Assembly: GCA_900551755.1 (NCBI GenBank)
Contig: URXK01000004.1
Location: 76,193-140,192, forward strand
Source: an uncultured Eubacterium sp.
GTDB taxonomy: Bacteria > Bacillota > Clostridia > Lachnospirales > CAG-274
Direction: 5' to 3'
Length of the DNA: 64,000 nt
This document shows, one piece after another, positions 51,989-61,307 of the stretch (positions are counted from its first letter, which is position 1; the number at the start of each line of letters is the position of its first letter). A model generated the notes under the pieces. The model was not told where the DNA came from. It made no database searches and saw nothing but the letters and a program-made list of their open reading frames with translations. The translations under genes and the position numbers were made by a program.

Positions 51989-52749
51989 CAGACTACCTCC
52001 TCGTAAGTAGTAATTGTAATATCATCAAATATTTCCTCTTGAATAATCTTGATTTTCTTTTCCTTAATAAGCTGAAGCATAGCAAGAAAAGTAGTGACTA
52101 TCTCGTTTTTGCTACTCGCTCTATTAAAAATATTAAAAAAGCTAAATCTTCTCTTAGTATTAATAAGGCTAGTAAGCTGTTCAACCTTTTCCTCAAGAGT
52201 AAATTCATCGTGCTGAACTGAATTAAAGCCACTTCTTATTTTATCAGTTCTTAATTCCTGCCTTTTTAAAACCTCTTGAAAAGCCTTAAAAAGCATATCG
52301 GCAGTAGCTCCATTTAAAATATCGCTTATTTCCTTTGGCACATCTTTTCTTATTTGCTTTATAAGCTCCTTGTCACTATCCTTGTAATAACAATAGCCTG
52401 CACTTTTTTGCATTACATTAAATTCTTGAGCAATACCCTTAAACTTTTTGTACTCTATAAGTCGTTTAACAAGTTCTTCTCTAGGGTCAATTTCTTCATT
52501 ATTTTCGTCTACCTCTTTAGGCAAAAGAAGTCTTGACTTAATCTCAATAAGAGTAGCTGCCATAATAAGAAACTCGCTTATATTTTCCATATTGTACTTG
52601 CCCATTTCATTAATATATGCCAAATATTGCTCTGTAATAAGGGCTATAGGAATGTCATAAATATCAATTTTGTTTTTAACAATTAAGCTATACAAAAGGT
52701 CCATTGGCCCTTCAAATTTTTCAAGTTTAATTTCCATATCTAAATTCAT
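51988..52749 (-). CDS. scpA: Segregation and condensation protein A
   Basis: This 253-aa kleisin has the N-terminal KLEKFEGPMDLLYSLIVKNKIDIYDIPI and AATLIEIKSRLLLP, with a C-terminal winged helix (VVTTFLAMLQLIKEKKIKI). It links the heads of Smc. The M50-like gene lies 14 nt upstream. Confidence 0.97.
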   Translation of the reverse strand: MNLDMEIKLEKFEGPMDLLYSLIVKNKIDIYDIPIALITEQYLAYINEMGKYNMENISEFLIMAATLIEIKSRLLLPKEVDENNEEIDPREELVKRLIEYKKFKGIAQEFNVMQKSAGYCYYKDSDKELIKQIRKDVPKEISDILNGATADMLFKAFQEVLKRQELRTDKIRSGFNSVQHDEFTLEEKVEQLTSLINTKRRFSFFNIFNRASSKNEIVTTFLAMLQLIKEKKIKIIQEEIFDDITITTYEEVV

Positions 52750-52763
52750 AGCTTAACCTGCCT

Positions 52764-53345
52764 TTAAACAATAATATCAACAACAAAATTAAGAATAGGT
52801 GTTATCCAGCCAAGCAAAATAAAGAATATAACTGCTATTTGCAATGGCTTTTCATACTGACAATATTTAATGGCAGCATTAGGACTTAAAAAGCATCTCA
52901 ATATCCAACTGCCACTCATTGGGTAAACTGGCAAAATATTAAATACAGCTATTGCAGCAAAATTTCTGGCTAAATAATAAATGGCTGTGTATACATAAGA
53001 TAAAGCTCCATTATCTGGCACTAAAGTATATACAAACTTAAAAACCAAAGCCAATACCACTGATATTACAATAGGTGCTGAATAAGTAACTACAGTGCCT
53101 ATTTTTCTATCCTTATAATTTCTGCTTGATGTTTCTGTTGGATTTGCCCAGCCGTAACCAGTAAACAAAAATAGCAAAAAGCCAATAGGCTCAAAGGACT
53201 TAGCTGGGTTTAATGTCAACTTACCTTGATTTTTAGGCACAGTGTCACCTTGAATTGTAGACACACTAGCCTTTATAAATTCAAACAGTGTTGTAACTAT
53301 TATTATAGTAACTGCATTAATTAAGTAATAAATAATTATATCCAT
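52764..53345 (-). CDS. Site-2-protease (M50) family membrane protein lacking the zinc motif
   Basis: This 193-aa membrane protein (ATG 53345, GGGGAG upstream) clearly belongs to the M50 family by QGDTVPKNQGKLTLNPAKSFEPIG and by NILPVYPMSGSWILR. The catalytic HExxH, expected in TLFEFIKAS, reads FEFIK: both histidines are gone and only the Glu remains. The later N-P-D-G motif is also changed to YPMSG, without the aspartate. It is therefore probably not a protease. It may retain a membrane scaffold role. Context: condensin genes downstream, mutL upstream. Confidence 0.85.
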   Translation of the reverse strand: MDIIIYYLINAVTIIIVTTLFEFIKASVSTIQGDTVPKNQGKLTLNPAKSFEPIGFLLFLFTGYGWANPTETSSRNYKDRKIGTVVTYSAPIVISVVLALVFKFVYTLVPDNGALSYVYTAIYYLARNFAAIAVFNILPVYPMSGSWILRCFLSPNAAIKYCQYEKPLQIAVIFFILLGWITPILNFVVDIIV

Positions 53346-53355
53346 TAAATCTCCC

Positions 53356-55290
53356 CTAGTCTTGAATACGCTTGAACTTCTTTTCAAGCTCATATTTTGT
53401 CATTTCTATTATAGTTGGTCTGCCGTGAGGACAAGTAAATGGGTCTTGAAGGCTCAAAAGTCGCTGAATAAGCTCTTGTGCCTCACTATAGCTTAATCTA
53501 TCATTGCCCTTAACAGCAGCCTTACAGCTCATCATAGCAATAGCGTCTTCCTTTGTATCATATATACTCTTTAAATTTTTATCAGCCAAAGTATCTACAA
53601 TATCCATAAAAAAGCTAACATTACTTGGTGAATTAAAAACATAAGGCACTGCCCTTATAGCATAAGTTCTTGCTCCAAATTCCTCAATTTCAAAGCCAAA
53701 ACTTTCTAAAAGCTCCATATTTTCTTCAACAATTACTTTTTCACCCTCACTTAAGTTGACAGCAATAGGCTGCAAAAGCTGTTGACTAGATATTTGAGAA
53801 TTTTTAAACTTTTCTGTAAAATCTTCATACAAAGCTCTTTCGTGGGCTGCGTGTTGGTCAATTAAATACATACAGTTGTTTTGCTCAACAATCCAATAAG
53901 TTGCAAAAAGCTGACCTACTATTCTATAATTATTAAAGAAAGGTTTTCTTTTTTCTTCCTTTTGTTCATTTAATATAGGCTTTTCTTCTGGCTTTTCACT
54001 AATATTTTCTGTTTCTGCTGGCTTTTCTATTGGTTTTTCTTCATTACAATAAGGTTCTTGATACACCTTATTTATTGCATTTAACACAGGATTTTTAGGC
54101 TCTGGGGCTTTTTCTGCAACAGATTGGTTAGAAAATATAGGCTTGTCATCGTATTTAAAATCATTTTCAACAACAGCCTTTGTTTCAATATTTTCTGCCT
54201 TTTTTTCAACAGTATTATTAAAGGCTATATCCTCTAAAGTGCCTTGAACATTATCTGATTTTACTTTTTTAGGCTTATCCCAAGTTACCTCAGGTATAAG
54301 CTCTGTCTTTTTTAATGCCTTTAAAACAGCATTATACATAATGTCATATATTAAATTGTCATCAGAAAACCTTACTTCAAGTTTAGTTGGGTGAACATTA
54401 ACATCAACAGTATTAGCTGGCACTTTAAGATTAAGAGCAAAAACAGGGAATTTGCCAACCATTAATTTGCCCTTATAAGCCTCCTCAACAGCATTTTGAA
54501 CTATATTACTTTTTATATATCTTCCATTTATAAAGAAGTTTTCATAGTTTCTATTGCCTCTTGAAAGCTCTGGCTTTGCTATAAGTCCCTCAACAGTAAA
54601 ACCATCTTTGCTATAAGATGTTTCAATCATTTGTGACGCCATCTGTCTGCCATAAATATAAAGCACAACAGATTTAACATCACCACTACCATTAGTCTGC
54701 ATAATAGTGTTGCCATTATTTATATATTTTATAGCAATTTCTGGGTGACCTAAGGCTATTCTATTGACAACCTCTGACACATAGCCACCCTCTGTAGCTG
54801 GCTTTTTAAGAAACTTTCTTCTAGCTGGTGTGTTGTAAAAAAGGTTCTTCATTGCGAAAACTGTACCATTGTTTCCTGCTGACTCCTCCTCCTTTTCTAC
54901 TACTCCACCATTTATAACTATTTTGTGACCAACTTGACTATCTTTTGTCTTTGTAATCATTTCAACCTGTGCAACAGAGGCAATACTTGACAAAGCCTCA
55001 CCTCTAAAGCCTAAGGTCATTATATCTTCCAAATCATCAAGTGTTCTTAACTTGCTTGTAGCGTGACGAAGAAAGGCTGTTTTAAGCTCCTCCTTAGGTA
55101 TACCCTTGCCATTGTCAGTTATTTTGATTAAAGAAATGCCTCCCTCTTTAATCTCAACAGTAATGGAAGTAGCTCCAGCATCTATTGAATTTTCCATCAA
55201 CTCTTTTACAACAGATGCAGGTCTTTCAACAACCTCACCAGCCGCAATCTTGTTAATAAGATTATTATCAAGTAAACGAATATTATTCAT
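53356..55290 (-). CDS. mutL: DNA mismatch repair protein MutL
   Basis: This 644-aa GHKL ATPase has AAGEVVERPASVVKELMENSIDAG, DNGKGI, TLGFRGEAL and NGRYIKSN in the N-terminal half, then an acidic linker and a C-terminal endonuclease domain with DQHAAHERALYEDF. The usual DQHA metal site with ACKAAVKGND and CPHGRP is present, so it should nick DNA. It follows mutS by 10 nt. Confidence 0.97.
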   Translation of the reverse strand: MNNIRLLDNNLINKIAAGEVVERPASVVKELMENSIDAGATSITVEIKEGGISLIKITDNGKGIPKEELKTAFLRHATSKLRTLDDLEDIMTLGFRGEALSSIASVAQVEMITKTKDSQVGHKIVINGGVVEKEEESAGNNGTVFAMKNLFYNTPARRKFLKKPATEGGYVSEVVNRIALGHPEIAIKYINNGNTIMQTNGSGDVKSVVLYIYGRQMASQMIETSYSKDGFTVEGLIAKPELSRGNRNYENFFINGRYIKSNIVQNAVEEAYKGKLMVGKFPVFALNLKVPANTVDVNVHPTKLEVRFSDDNLIYDIMYNAVLKALKKTELIPEVTWDKPKKVKSDNVQGTLEDIAFNNTVEKKAENIETKAVVENDFKYDDKPIFSNQSVAEKAPEPKNPVLNAINKVYQEPYCNEEKPIEKPAETENISEKPEEKPILNEQKEEKRKPFFNNYRIVGQLFATYWIVEQNNCMYLIDQHAAHERALYEDFTEKFKNSQISSQQLLQPIAVNLSEGEKVIVEENMELLESFGFEIEEFGARTYAIRAVPYVFNSPSNVSFFMDIVDTLADKNLKSIYDTKEDAIAMMSCKAAVKGNDRLSYSEAQELIQRLLSLQDPFTCPHGRPTIIEMTKYELEKKFKRIQD

Positions 55291-55300
55291 TTATATACCT

Positions 55301-57898
55301 CTATTCATCTATACTATTTAATCCACTTAACTTTTCCTTAATATCATAAAGTTGCTTCATAGCCTCAAAAGGAGTAATGTTATTTAAGTCAATGCTACCT
55401 ACACTGTCAGATATTTCTCTTAATACTTCAACCTTTCTAGCTATAGGTTCATCATCATAGCTAAAGTCATCAATATCAACATTGACAGTTTTATCCTCTG
55501 TGGCAAGAAGTTTTAATATAGTATTTGCTCTTTTAACAACACTTCTAGGCACACCAGCTATTTTAGCTACGTGAACACCGTAACTTCTATCTGTGCCACC
55601 TTCAATAATCTTTCTTAAGAATATAATATCCTCGCCCTGCTCCTTAACACTGACACAATAGTTTTTGACGCCCTTTACCTTGCCTTCAAGCTCAGTAAGT
55701 TCGTGATAATGAGTGGCAAAGAGTGTTCTTGCTCCAATTTTATTGGCTATATATTCAAGTACAGCCCAAGCAATACTTAAGCCGTCAAAAGTTGAAGTAC
55801 CTCTACCTATTTCATCAAGTATGAGAAGACTATTTTTAGTAGCATTATTAAGAATGTTAGCAACCTCAACCATTTCCACCATAAATGTTGACTGACCTGT
55901 TGCAAGGTCGTCAGATGCACCAACTCTAGTAAATATTCTATCTGTTATGCCAATTTCAGCACTTTCAGCCGGTACAAAGCTACCCATTTGAGCCATAAGC
56001 ACAAGCAAAGCTGTTTGACGCATATATGTAGACTTACCAGCCATATTAGGACCAGTGATTATTGCTAAAGACTCATTGTCATTAAGATAAGTGTCATTAG
56101 GAATAAAACTTTCTTTACTTACTTTTTCTACTACGGGGTGTCTGCCTGCCTTAATATCAATAACACTAGTATTATTGACAACAGGCTTAACATAATTGTT
56201 TTTGTCTGCTACATCGCCTAAGGATTGAAGAACATCAATAACAGATAAATAATAAGCTGTAGACTGTATTCTCTCTACCTTTTGTGCTATTTGACTTCTT
56301 ATATTACTAAATAGGTCATATTCAAGTGCCACAACCTTTTCATCAGCACCTAATATTGTATCTTCTATTTCCTTTAACTCTGGTGTAATATATCTTTCAG
56401 CATTAGTCAATGTTTGCTTTCTTATATATCTATCTGGCACTTGGTCTTTATATGAATTAGTTACTTCAATATAATAGCCAAAAACCTTGTTATACTTTAT
56501 TCTAAGTTTAGGTATATTAGTTGCCTCTTTTTCCTTTGCCTCAAGTTCAGTAAGCCAGCCTGCACCCTCTGTTTTTGCACTTCTTAATTTATCAACTTCC
56601 TCATTATAGCCTGCCTTAATTATGCCGCCCTCTCTTACACTAAAAGGAGCTTCGTCAGATATACTTTCATTTATAAGATTATATATATCCTCAAGGCAAT
56701 CAAAATTGTTATATATTTCTTTGACATAATTAGAATTGTAAGAAGAAATATTGTTTTTGATTTGAGGAAGATAAGCAAATGAATTTTTAAGAGCTATTAA
56801 GTCCTTACCATTAGCTGTGGCATAAACAACCTTACCCATTAAACGCTCAATGTCATAAATTGTGTTAAGCATTTCCTTTAAATCCTCTCTTTCAAAAGGA
56901 GAATTTTTAAATGCCTCTACTGCATCAAGCCTTTTGTTTATTTCTTCACCGTCAATTAAAGGCTGTTCAAGCCATTTTCTCAAAAGTCTAGCACCCATTG
57001 CAGTTTTAGTATTATCTAATACCCACAAAAGTGAGCCTTTTTTCGACTTATCTCTTATAGTTTGAGTAAGCTCCAAATTTCGTCTTGAACTTATGTCAAG
57101 AACCATATATTTGTTTGAAGAATACTTTTTAATAGAAGAAATATGTGACAAATTATTCTTCTGTGTTTCAATAAGGTATTCAAGCAATGCACCAGCAGAA
57201 ATTACACAAGGTCTATCATCTTCAAGTCCAAAACCTGCAAGATTAAGGGTCTTAAAGTGGTTACAAAGGCAAATATTAGCATTTTGATAGTCAAATGCCC
57301 AATTATTATATTGACTAACCTTAATATCAAAAATGTTGTTTATCTGTTCGCTTAATTCAATTTCACCATTGCATATAATTTCTGACGGATTAAATCTAGC
57401 AATTTCATCAATTACCTTATTATCTAAATCACTTGGAACTGATGTTACTTGAAATTCACCAGTTGACACATCACAGCTTGCCACTCCATAGCCGTCAACA
57501 TTTTTGTAGATACACATTATATAATTATTTTTGCTTTCATCAAGAACATTTGTGTCAAGTACAGTACCAGGTGTTACAATTCTTATAACCTCTCTCTTTA
57601 CAATACCTACAGCCTTTTTAGGGTCCTCTGTTTGCTCACATATTGCCACCTTGTAGCCTTTTTCAACAAGTTTTGCAATATATCCGTCAGCAGAGTGAAA
57701 AGGGACACCACACATAGGTGCCCTCTCCTCTTGACCACAATTTTTGCCTGTAAGTGTAAGCTCCAATTCCTTTGAAGCAATAATAGCATCATCATAAAAA
57801 AGCTCATAAAAATCCCCTAATCTATAAAATAAAAGGCAATATTTATATTCCTCTTTAATCTGCATATATTGCTCCATCATAGGTGTTAGCTTAGCCAT
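55301..57898 (-). CDS. mutS: DNA mismatch repair protein MutS
   Basis: This 865-aa protein recognises mismatches. The N-terminus LTPMMEQYMQIKEEYKYCLLFYRLGDFYELFYDDA includes the FYELF mismatch wedge. Walker A is TGPNMAGKSTYMRQ; STFMVEM and DEIGRGTSTFDG also match. Full length. Confidence 0.98.
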   Translation of the reverse strand: MAKLTPMMEQYMQIKEEYKYCLLFYRLGDFYELFYDDAIIASKELELTLTGKNCGQEERAPMCGVPFHSADGYIAKLVEKGYKVAICEQTEDPKKAVGIVKREVIRIVTPGTVLDTNVLDESKNNYIMCIYKNVDGYGVASCDVSTGEFQVTSVPSDLDNKVIDEIARFNPSEIICNGEIELSEQINNIFDIKVSQYNNWAFDYQNANICLCNHFKTLNLAGFGLEDDRPCVISAGALLEYLIETQKNNLSHISSIKKYSSNKYMVLDISSRRNLELTQTIRDKSKKGSLLWVLDNTKTAMGARLLRKWLEQPLIDGEEINKRLDAVEAFKNSPFEREDLKEMLNTIYDIERLMGKVVYATANGKDLIALKNSFAYLPQIKNNISSYNSNYVKEIYNNFDCLEDIYNLINESISDEAPFSVREGGIIKAGYNEEVDKLRSAKTEGAGWLTELEAKEKEATNIPKLRIKYNKVFGYYIEVTNSYKDQVPDRYIRKQTLTNAERYITPELKEIEDTILGADEKVVALEYDLFSNIRSQIAQKVERIQSTAYYLSVIDVLQSLGDVADKNNYVKPVVNNTSVIDIKAGRHPVVEKVSKESFIPNDTYLNDNESLAIITGPNMAGKSTYMRQTALLVLMAQMGSFVPAESAEIGITDRIFTRVGASDDLATGQSTFMVEMVEVANILNNATKNSLLILDEIGRGTSTFDGLSIAWAVLEYIANKIGARTLFATHYHELTELEGKVKGVKNYCVSVKEQGEDIIFLRKIIEGGTDRSYGVHVAKIAGVPRSVVKRANTILKLLATEDKTVNVDIDDFSYDDEPIARKVEVLREISDSVGSIDLNNITPFEAMKQLYDIKEKLSGLNSIDE

Positions 57899-57913
57899 AA
57901 ATAATCACCCTAA

Positions 57914-58315
57914 TTAGTGACAACCACTACAACTACTGCAACTACCTGTGCAGCCACCAGCCTCGTCTTCGCACTCACCAGTGATAGTAGCCTGAAAAAT
58001 TGACATAACCTTGTTAATAACAGCGTTAAATTCGCTTTCAGCCTGTACCATATCATTAATAATTTGATTTTTCTTTAAATCATTAATCATTTCTGTCAAT
58101 TTAGAACCTTCAGCCTTTAAATCTTCCTGAGAAATACTGCCTTCCTGAACTCTCATATTAACAGCCTCTCTGTAAGTGTTGTAGTTTAAAAGCTGTTGTC
58201 TAGCTTCTTCATTGTTATCAAACATATATCTTGTTTCAGCAACCTTCTTGCCCTCATCTGATGCAAGTACAGCATAAGCAAGTTCTCTAGCCTGTTCAAA
58301 AATTGAATTTTCCAT
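57914..58315 (-). CDS. YlbF/YmcA-family regulator with cysteine-rich tail
   Basis: This 133-aa helical protein (EQARELAYAVLASDEGKK, MINDLKKNQIINDMVQAESEFNAVINKV) belongs to the YlbF/YmcA family, which in Bacillus forms an Fe-S-containing complex with YaaT affecting RNase Y. The last 19 residues include six cysteines (CEDEAGGCTGSCSSCSGCH), likely to hold a metal or Fe-S cluster. It is 15 nt upstream of mutS and heads that operon. Confidence 0.88.
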   Translation of the reverse strand: MENSIFEQARELAYAVLASDEGKKVAETRYMFDNNEEARQQLLNYNTYREAVNMRVQEGSISQEDLKAEGSKLTEMINDLKKNQIINDMVQAESEFNAVINKVMSIFQATITGECEDEAGGCTGSCSSCSGCH

Positions 58316-58815
58316 TTTATAGCCTCATTTCTATTAATTTTTTTCATAACATTTCAATGTATAGTATAACATATTACGACTATATTTTCAATTATAATAT
58401 TTTAAACAATAAAAAAAGAGCAGCACATTTAACAAAAACTTATTGCTACTTTAAAACGGTATCAAATTGTTACTATTATATATAGACAAAAACCTCTAAG
58501 CCTTAAAACCAGCCTAGAGGTTTATAAAATTAAACATATACCTACAAAATTTATTAAAAAAATTCCCCAATTAAGTAAGTTCCTTTTCCCACAAAGAACT
58601 TTTGCGTGCTAATATTAAAGCACCTTATAAACTAATATTCCCCTTCCAATATTTGTTTAATAATTATATATTTATAATATCACAAATAAATGATTTAGAA
58701 TGAATTTTGCCTGAAATGTCATTTTATCGCCCTGAAATGCACATCTAAATGATTGAAATTATTTTATTTTATGATATATTAGTAATAAGATAAATGTTGA
58801 AATGGGGTGACGGTG
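58316..58815. other. Divergent intergenic region with hairpin and LytTR sites
   Basis: The left part is upstream sequence of ylbF. A hairpin lies at 58491-58523 (AAACCTCTA with TAGAGGTTT, extended by further pairing); its role is not known. The right part holds the LytTR sites and promoter of the two-component system. No ORF or RNA gene is visible. Confidence 0.6.
58710..58780 (+). promoter_or_regulatory. LytTR-type direct repeats and promoter of the two-component system
   Basis: CCTGAAATG occurs at 58710-58718 and again at 58731-58739, with a degenerate ATTGAAATT at 58752-58760. The period is exactly 21 bp, two helical turns, as expected for LytTR sites (9-bp repeats with 12-bp gaps). The third overlaps the -35 element TTGAAA (58753-58758), followed 16 nt later by TATATT (58775-58780). 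This suggests autoregulation. Confidence 0.7.
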
Positions 58816-59544
58816 ATGATTAAAATTGCAGTATGTGACGATGATATTCAAGAGCTTAAAAAGATTTTAAACATACTATCAGAATATCAAAGTATTAATA
58901 AAATATCATTTAAAATTGATTTTTATTCAAGTGGTGATGAGCTAATAAGTGCATTAGAATATAATAATTATCAAATACTTATTTTAGATATACTTATGCC
59001 TGGAATAAATGGAATAGAAACAGCAAAGGAAATACGCAGTTTTGACTCGGAAGTTGACATTGTTTTTTTAACATCATCGCCAGAATTTGCAATAGACGGA
59101 TATTCAGTAAAGGCATTTAATTATCTTATAAAACCAGCTTCATCTGAAACATTATTCCCTATTATTAATGAACTAGTGCATAAAACTGCAAAAAGTGAAG
59201 ATATGCTTATACTAAATTCGCCTTTAGAAACTGTTAAAATACCATTTTCTCACATAGAATTTTTGGAAATATTTAATAAAAAAATATCATTAAACTTAGA
59301 TGACGGCAGTGTAAAGGGAATAAGTGGCACATTGTCTGATTTTGAAAAGAAACTTACAACCCGTAAAGAATTTATAAAAGTGCACCGTTCCTATATTGTA
59401 AATATGGATTGTATTCTTTCTCTTAAGAAAAGTGAAATAATAACATACAACAACAAAAAAGTTCCTGTATCAAGGCTGTTATATAACGATATAAAGCAAA
59501 AATATGTAGAATATCTCTTTGGTGATGGAGGCAAAAGTTTATGA
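58816..59544 (+). CDS. LytTR-family response regulator
   Basis: This 242-aa regulator has a receiver domain (IAVCDDDIQEL, phospho-acceptor Asp in QILILDILMPGING, and the Lys in NYLIKPA) and a C-terminal LytTR DNA-binding domain (VKIPFSHIEFLEIF, FIKVHRSYIVNMDCIL, VPVSRLLYNDIKQKYVEYL). I use ATG 58816 with GGGG 8 nt upstream; a GTG at 58807 is in frame. It overlaps the kinase gene by 4 nt. Confidence 0.94.
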   Translation: MIKIAVCDDDIQELKKILNILSEYQSINKISFKIDFYSSGDELISALEYNNYQILILDILMPGINGIETAKEIRSFDSEVDIVFLTSSPEFAIDGYSVKAFNYLIKPASSETLFPIINELVHKTAKSEDMLILNSPLETVKIPFSHIEFLEIFNKKISLNLDDGSVKGISGTLSDFEKKLTTRKEFIKVHRSYIVNMDCILSLKKSEIITYNNKKVPVSRLLYNDIKQKYVEYLFGDGGKSL

Positions 59545-60824
59545 TAAATTTTTTAAAAATACTTGAATTAATAAACTATGGACTTGTTACAACATACGGT
59601 TTTCTTCTTAGTATTGCTTTTTCTGGTGGGTACAAAAGCATAAAGCAAAAAAATTTGTCTATTTACCTACTAGTTATTTTTATACTTATTCAAACACCTC
59701 TTAGGTTTATAATGGGTGTTGATTTTACTAAGCAAATATACCCTATTATAGTACATTTGCCTCTTGTTTTGGTTTTAGTGTTTGCTTTAAAAAAGCCTGT
59801 TGGTGTTTCAATTGTTAGTGTATTTACAGCTTATTCCTGCTGTCAATTACCTAGAATGGTATCAATTATCGTTCTTTTTATTACTTCATCACCTCTTATT
59901 AGTGAAATACTATATACTCTTGCAATTGTGCCAATATTTATTTTGCTTTATAAATATTTTGCCAAATTTGCTTATACTGCTATGACTTACTCAAGGAATT
60001 CTTTGTTTTTGTTTGGCATTTTACCAACAGCCTATTACATATTTGACTTTGCAACTACAATTTACACAAAGCTGTTATATTCAGGCATTTATGCTATAAA
60101 CGAGGCTTTGCCTACAGTCTGCATAATATTTTACATTGGTTTTATAACTTTGTACCACGCAGATGTGCAAAAAATAAACAAGGCGGAATTTGAAAAATCT
60201 ACCCTTTCATTAGAATTAAAGCAAGCTGAAACAGAAATAACTGCAATGAAAATAATGAGAGAACAAAATGCTGTATTTAGACACGATTTAAGACACCATA
60301 TAAATCTGCTTTCAGCATATCTTGAAAATAACGATGTTAAATCTGCAACAGATTATATTAAACAAATGAATACAGATATAGACAAAATTACACCAACTCT
60401 GTATTCTGAAAACAACATAGTAAACTTTACATTATCATATTTTAAGTTTAAAGCTAAAGAAAAAGGAGTTAAACTAAATTGTGAAGTAAATGTGCCACAA
60501 GAAATTAATATTCCTGAAACTGACTTAAGTGCTGTTTTGTCAAACACAATAGAAAATGCTATTAATGCTGCTACTTGCTGTGATAACTCAATAGATAAAA
60601 CTGTAAATGTTAATTTACAGGTTAAGAAAAACAAGCTATTAATATCTGTTAAAAATCCTTACACTGGATTGATTGAGGTAAAAGATGAACTTCCAACAAA
60701 TATAGCTGATGGTCACGGCTTTGGTATAAAGAGTATTAAAACAATAGTTGAACATCATAATGGTATATACTCCTTTGACTGGGATAATAATATATTTAAA
60801 ACCCGTATTGTTATGAATATTTAG
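59541..60824 (+). CDS. GHKL sensor histidine kinase (AgrC-like)
   Basis: This 427-aa kinase has about six membrane helices in the first 210 residues, then a coiled region, the phosphorylated histidine in AVFRHDLRHHINLL and a GHKL ATPase (DLSAVLSNTIENAINAA, GHGFGIKSI). This is the AgrC/CitA-like GHKL group often sensing peptides. No agrD- or agrB-like gene is in the window, so the signal is unknown. Confidence 0.92.
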   Translation: MINFLKILELINYGLVTTYGFLLSIAFSGGYKSIKQKNLSIYLLVIFILIQTPLRFIMGVDFTKQIYPIIVHLPLVLVLVFALKKPVGVSIVSVFTAYSCCQLPRMVSIIVLFITSSPLISEILYTLAIVPIFILLYKYFAKFAYTAMTYSRNSLFLFGILPTAYYIFDFATTIYTKLLYSGIYAINEALPTVCIIFYIGFITLYHADVQKINKAEFEKSTLSLELKQAETEITAMKIMREQNAVFRHDLRHHINLLSAYLENNDVKSATDYIKQMNTDIDKITPTLYSENNIVNFTLSYFKFKAKEKGVKLNCEVNVPQEINIPETDLSAVLSNTIENAINAATCCDNSIDKTVNVNLQVKKNKLLISVKNPYTGLIEVKDELPTNIADGHGFGIKSIKTIVEHHNGIYSFDWDNNIFKTRIVMNI

Positions 60825-61307
60825 TGTGATTGTGCTAATAAATTGCAATTTTTTATCAATTCATAGACCTTATATATAAAACTCACAACCCCTCCCAAAT
60901 TGATATGTACCCTCTTTACTGGACACCCAGTAAGGAGGGTACATATCACACTGTGTCGATGTTCAGCTTATAATACTCCAATAAATAATATATAACCTAA
61001 TTTTTTTGAAAAGGACCAAAATAATTAAAATATGATAAGCGAATTATGAAGAATAGATAAGTAAAATAATTCCTTTGTCAACTGGTGTTATTTTATAGAA
61101 ATCACACTACACAAGGTCAAAATTTCAATATTCTCACTGCCAACATATATTTTCTTGTATCCTTTTATATTTACAAAAAATTTCAATGTAACTCCTTATC
61201 ATTAATCACCCTTATGCTATTATAACAAACAGCTTAGAACTAACAATTAACAAATAATTATTAATCGTACAACTCACCCTTTGCATAATTTGTAAGGGGT
61301 GATTTTT
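60825..61307. other. Intergenic region with inverted IS-end-like repeat
   Basis: It carries the 22-bp stem element at 60901-60948 and otherwise AT-rich sequence. A 32-codon minus-strand frame at 61088-61186 is possible but weak. The right end holds the upstream region of dpaA. Confidence 0.55.
60901..60948. repeat. Abutted inverted ends resembling an IS3/IS150-type element
   Basis: TGATATGTACCCTCTTTACTGG and its near-perfect reverse complement flank a 4-nt ACAC centre (22-bp stem, one wobble). TGTACCCT...ACTGGACA resembles the ends of IS3-family elements of Firmicutes, so this looks like two IS ends joined with the transposase lost. No T run follows, so a terminator role is less likely. Confidence 0.55.

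Noticed and set aside
61088..61186. A 32-codon minus-strand frame (TTG start, AGGAG upstream) between the kinase and dpaA, considered as an AgrD-like peptide
   Set aside because: It has no Cys/Ser ring followed by the Pro-rich tail of AgrD, and it points away from the kinase gene; too weak to call.
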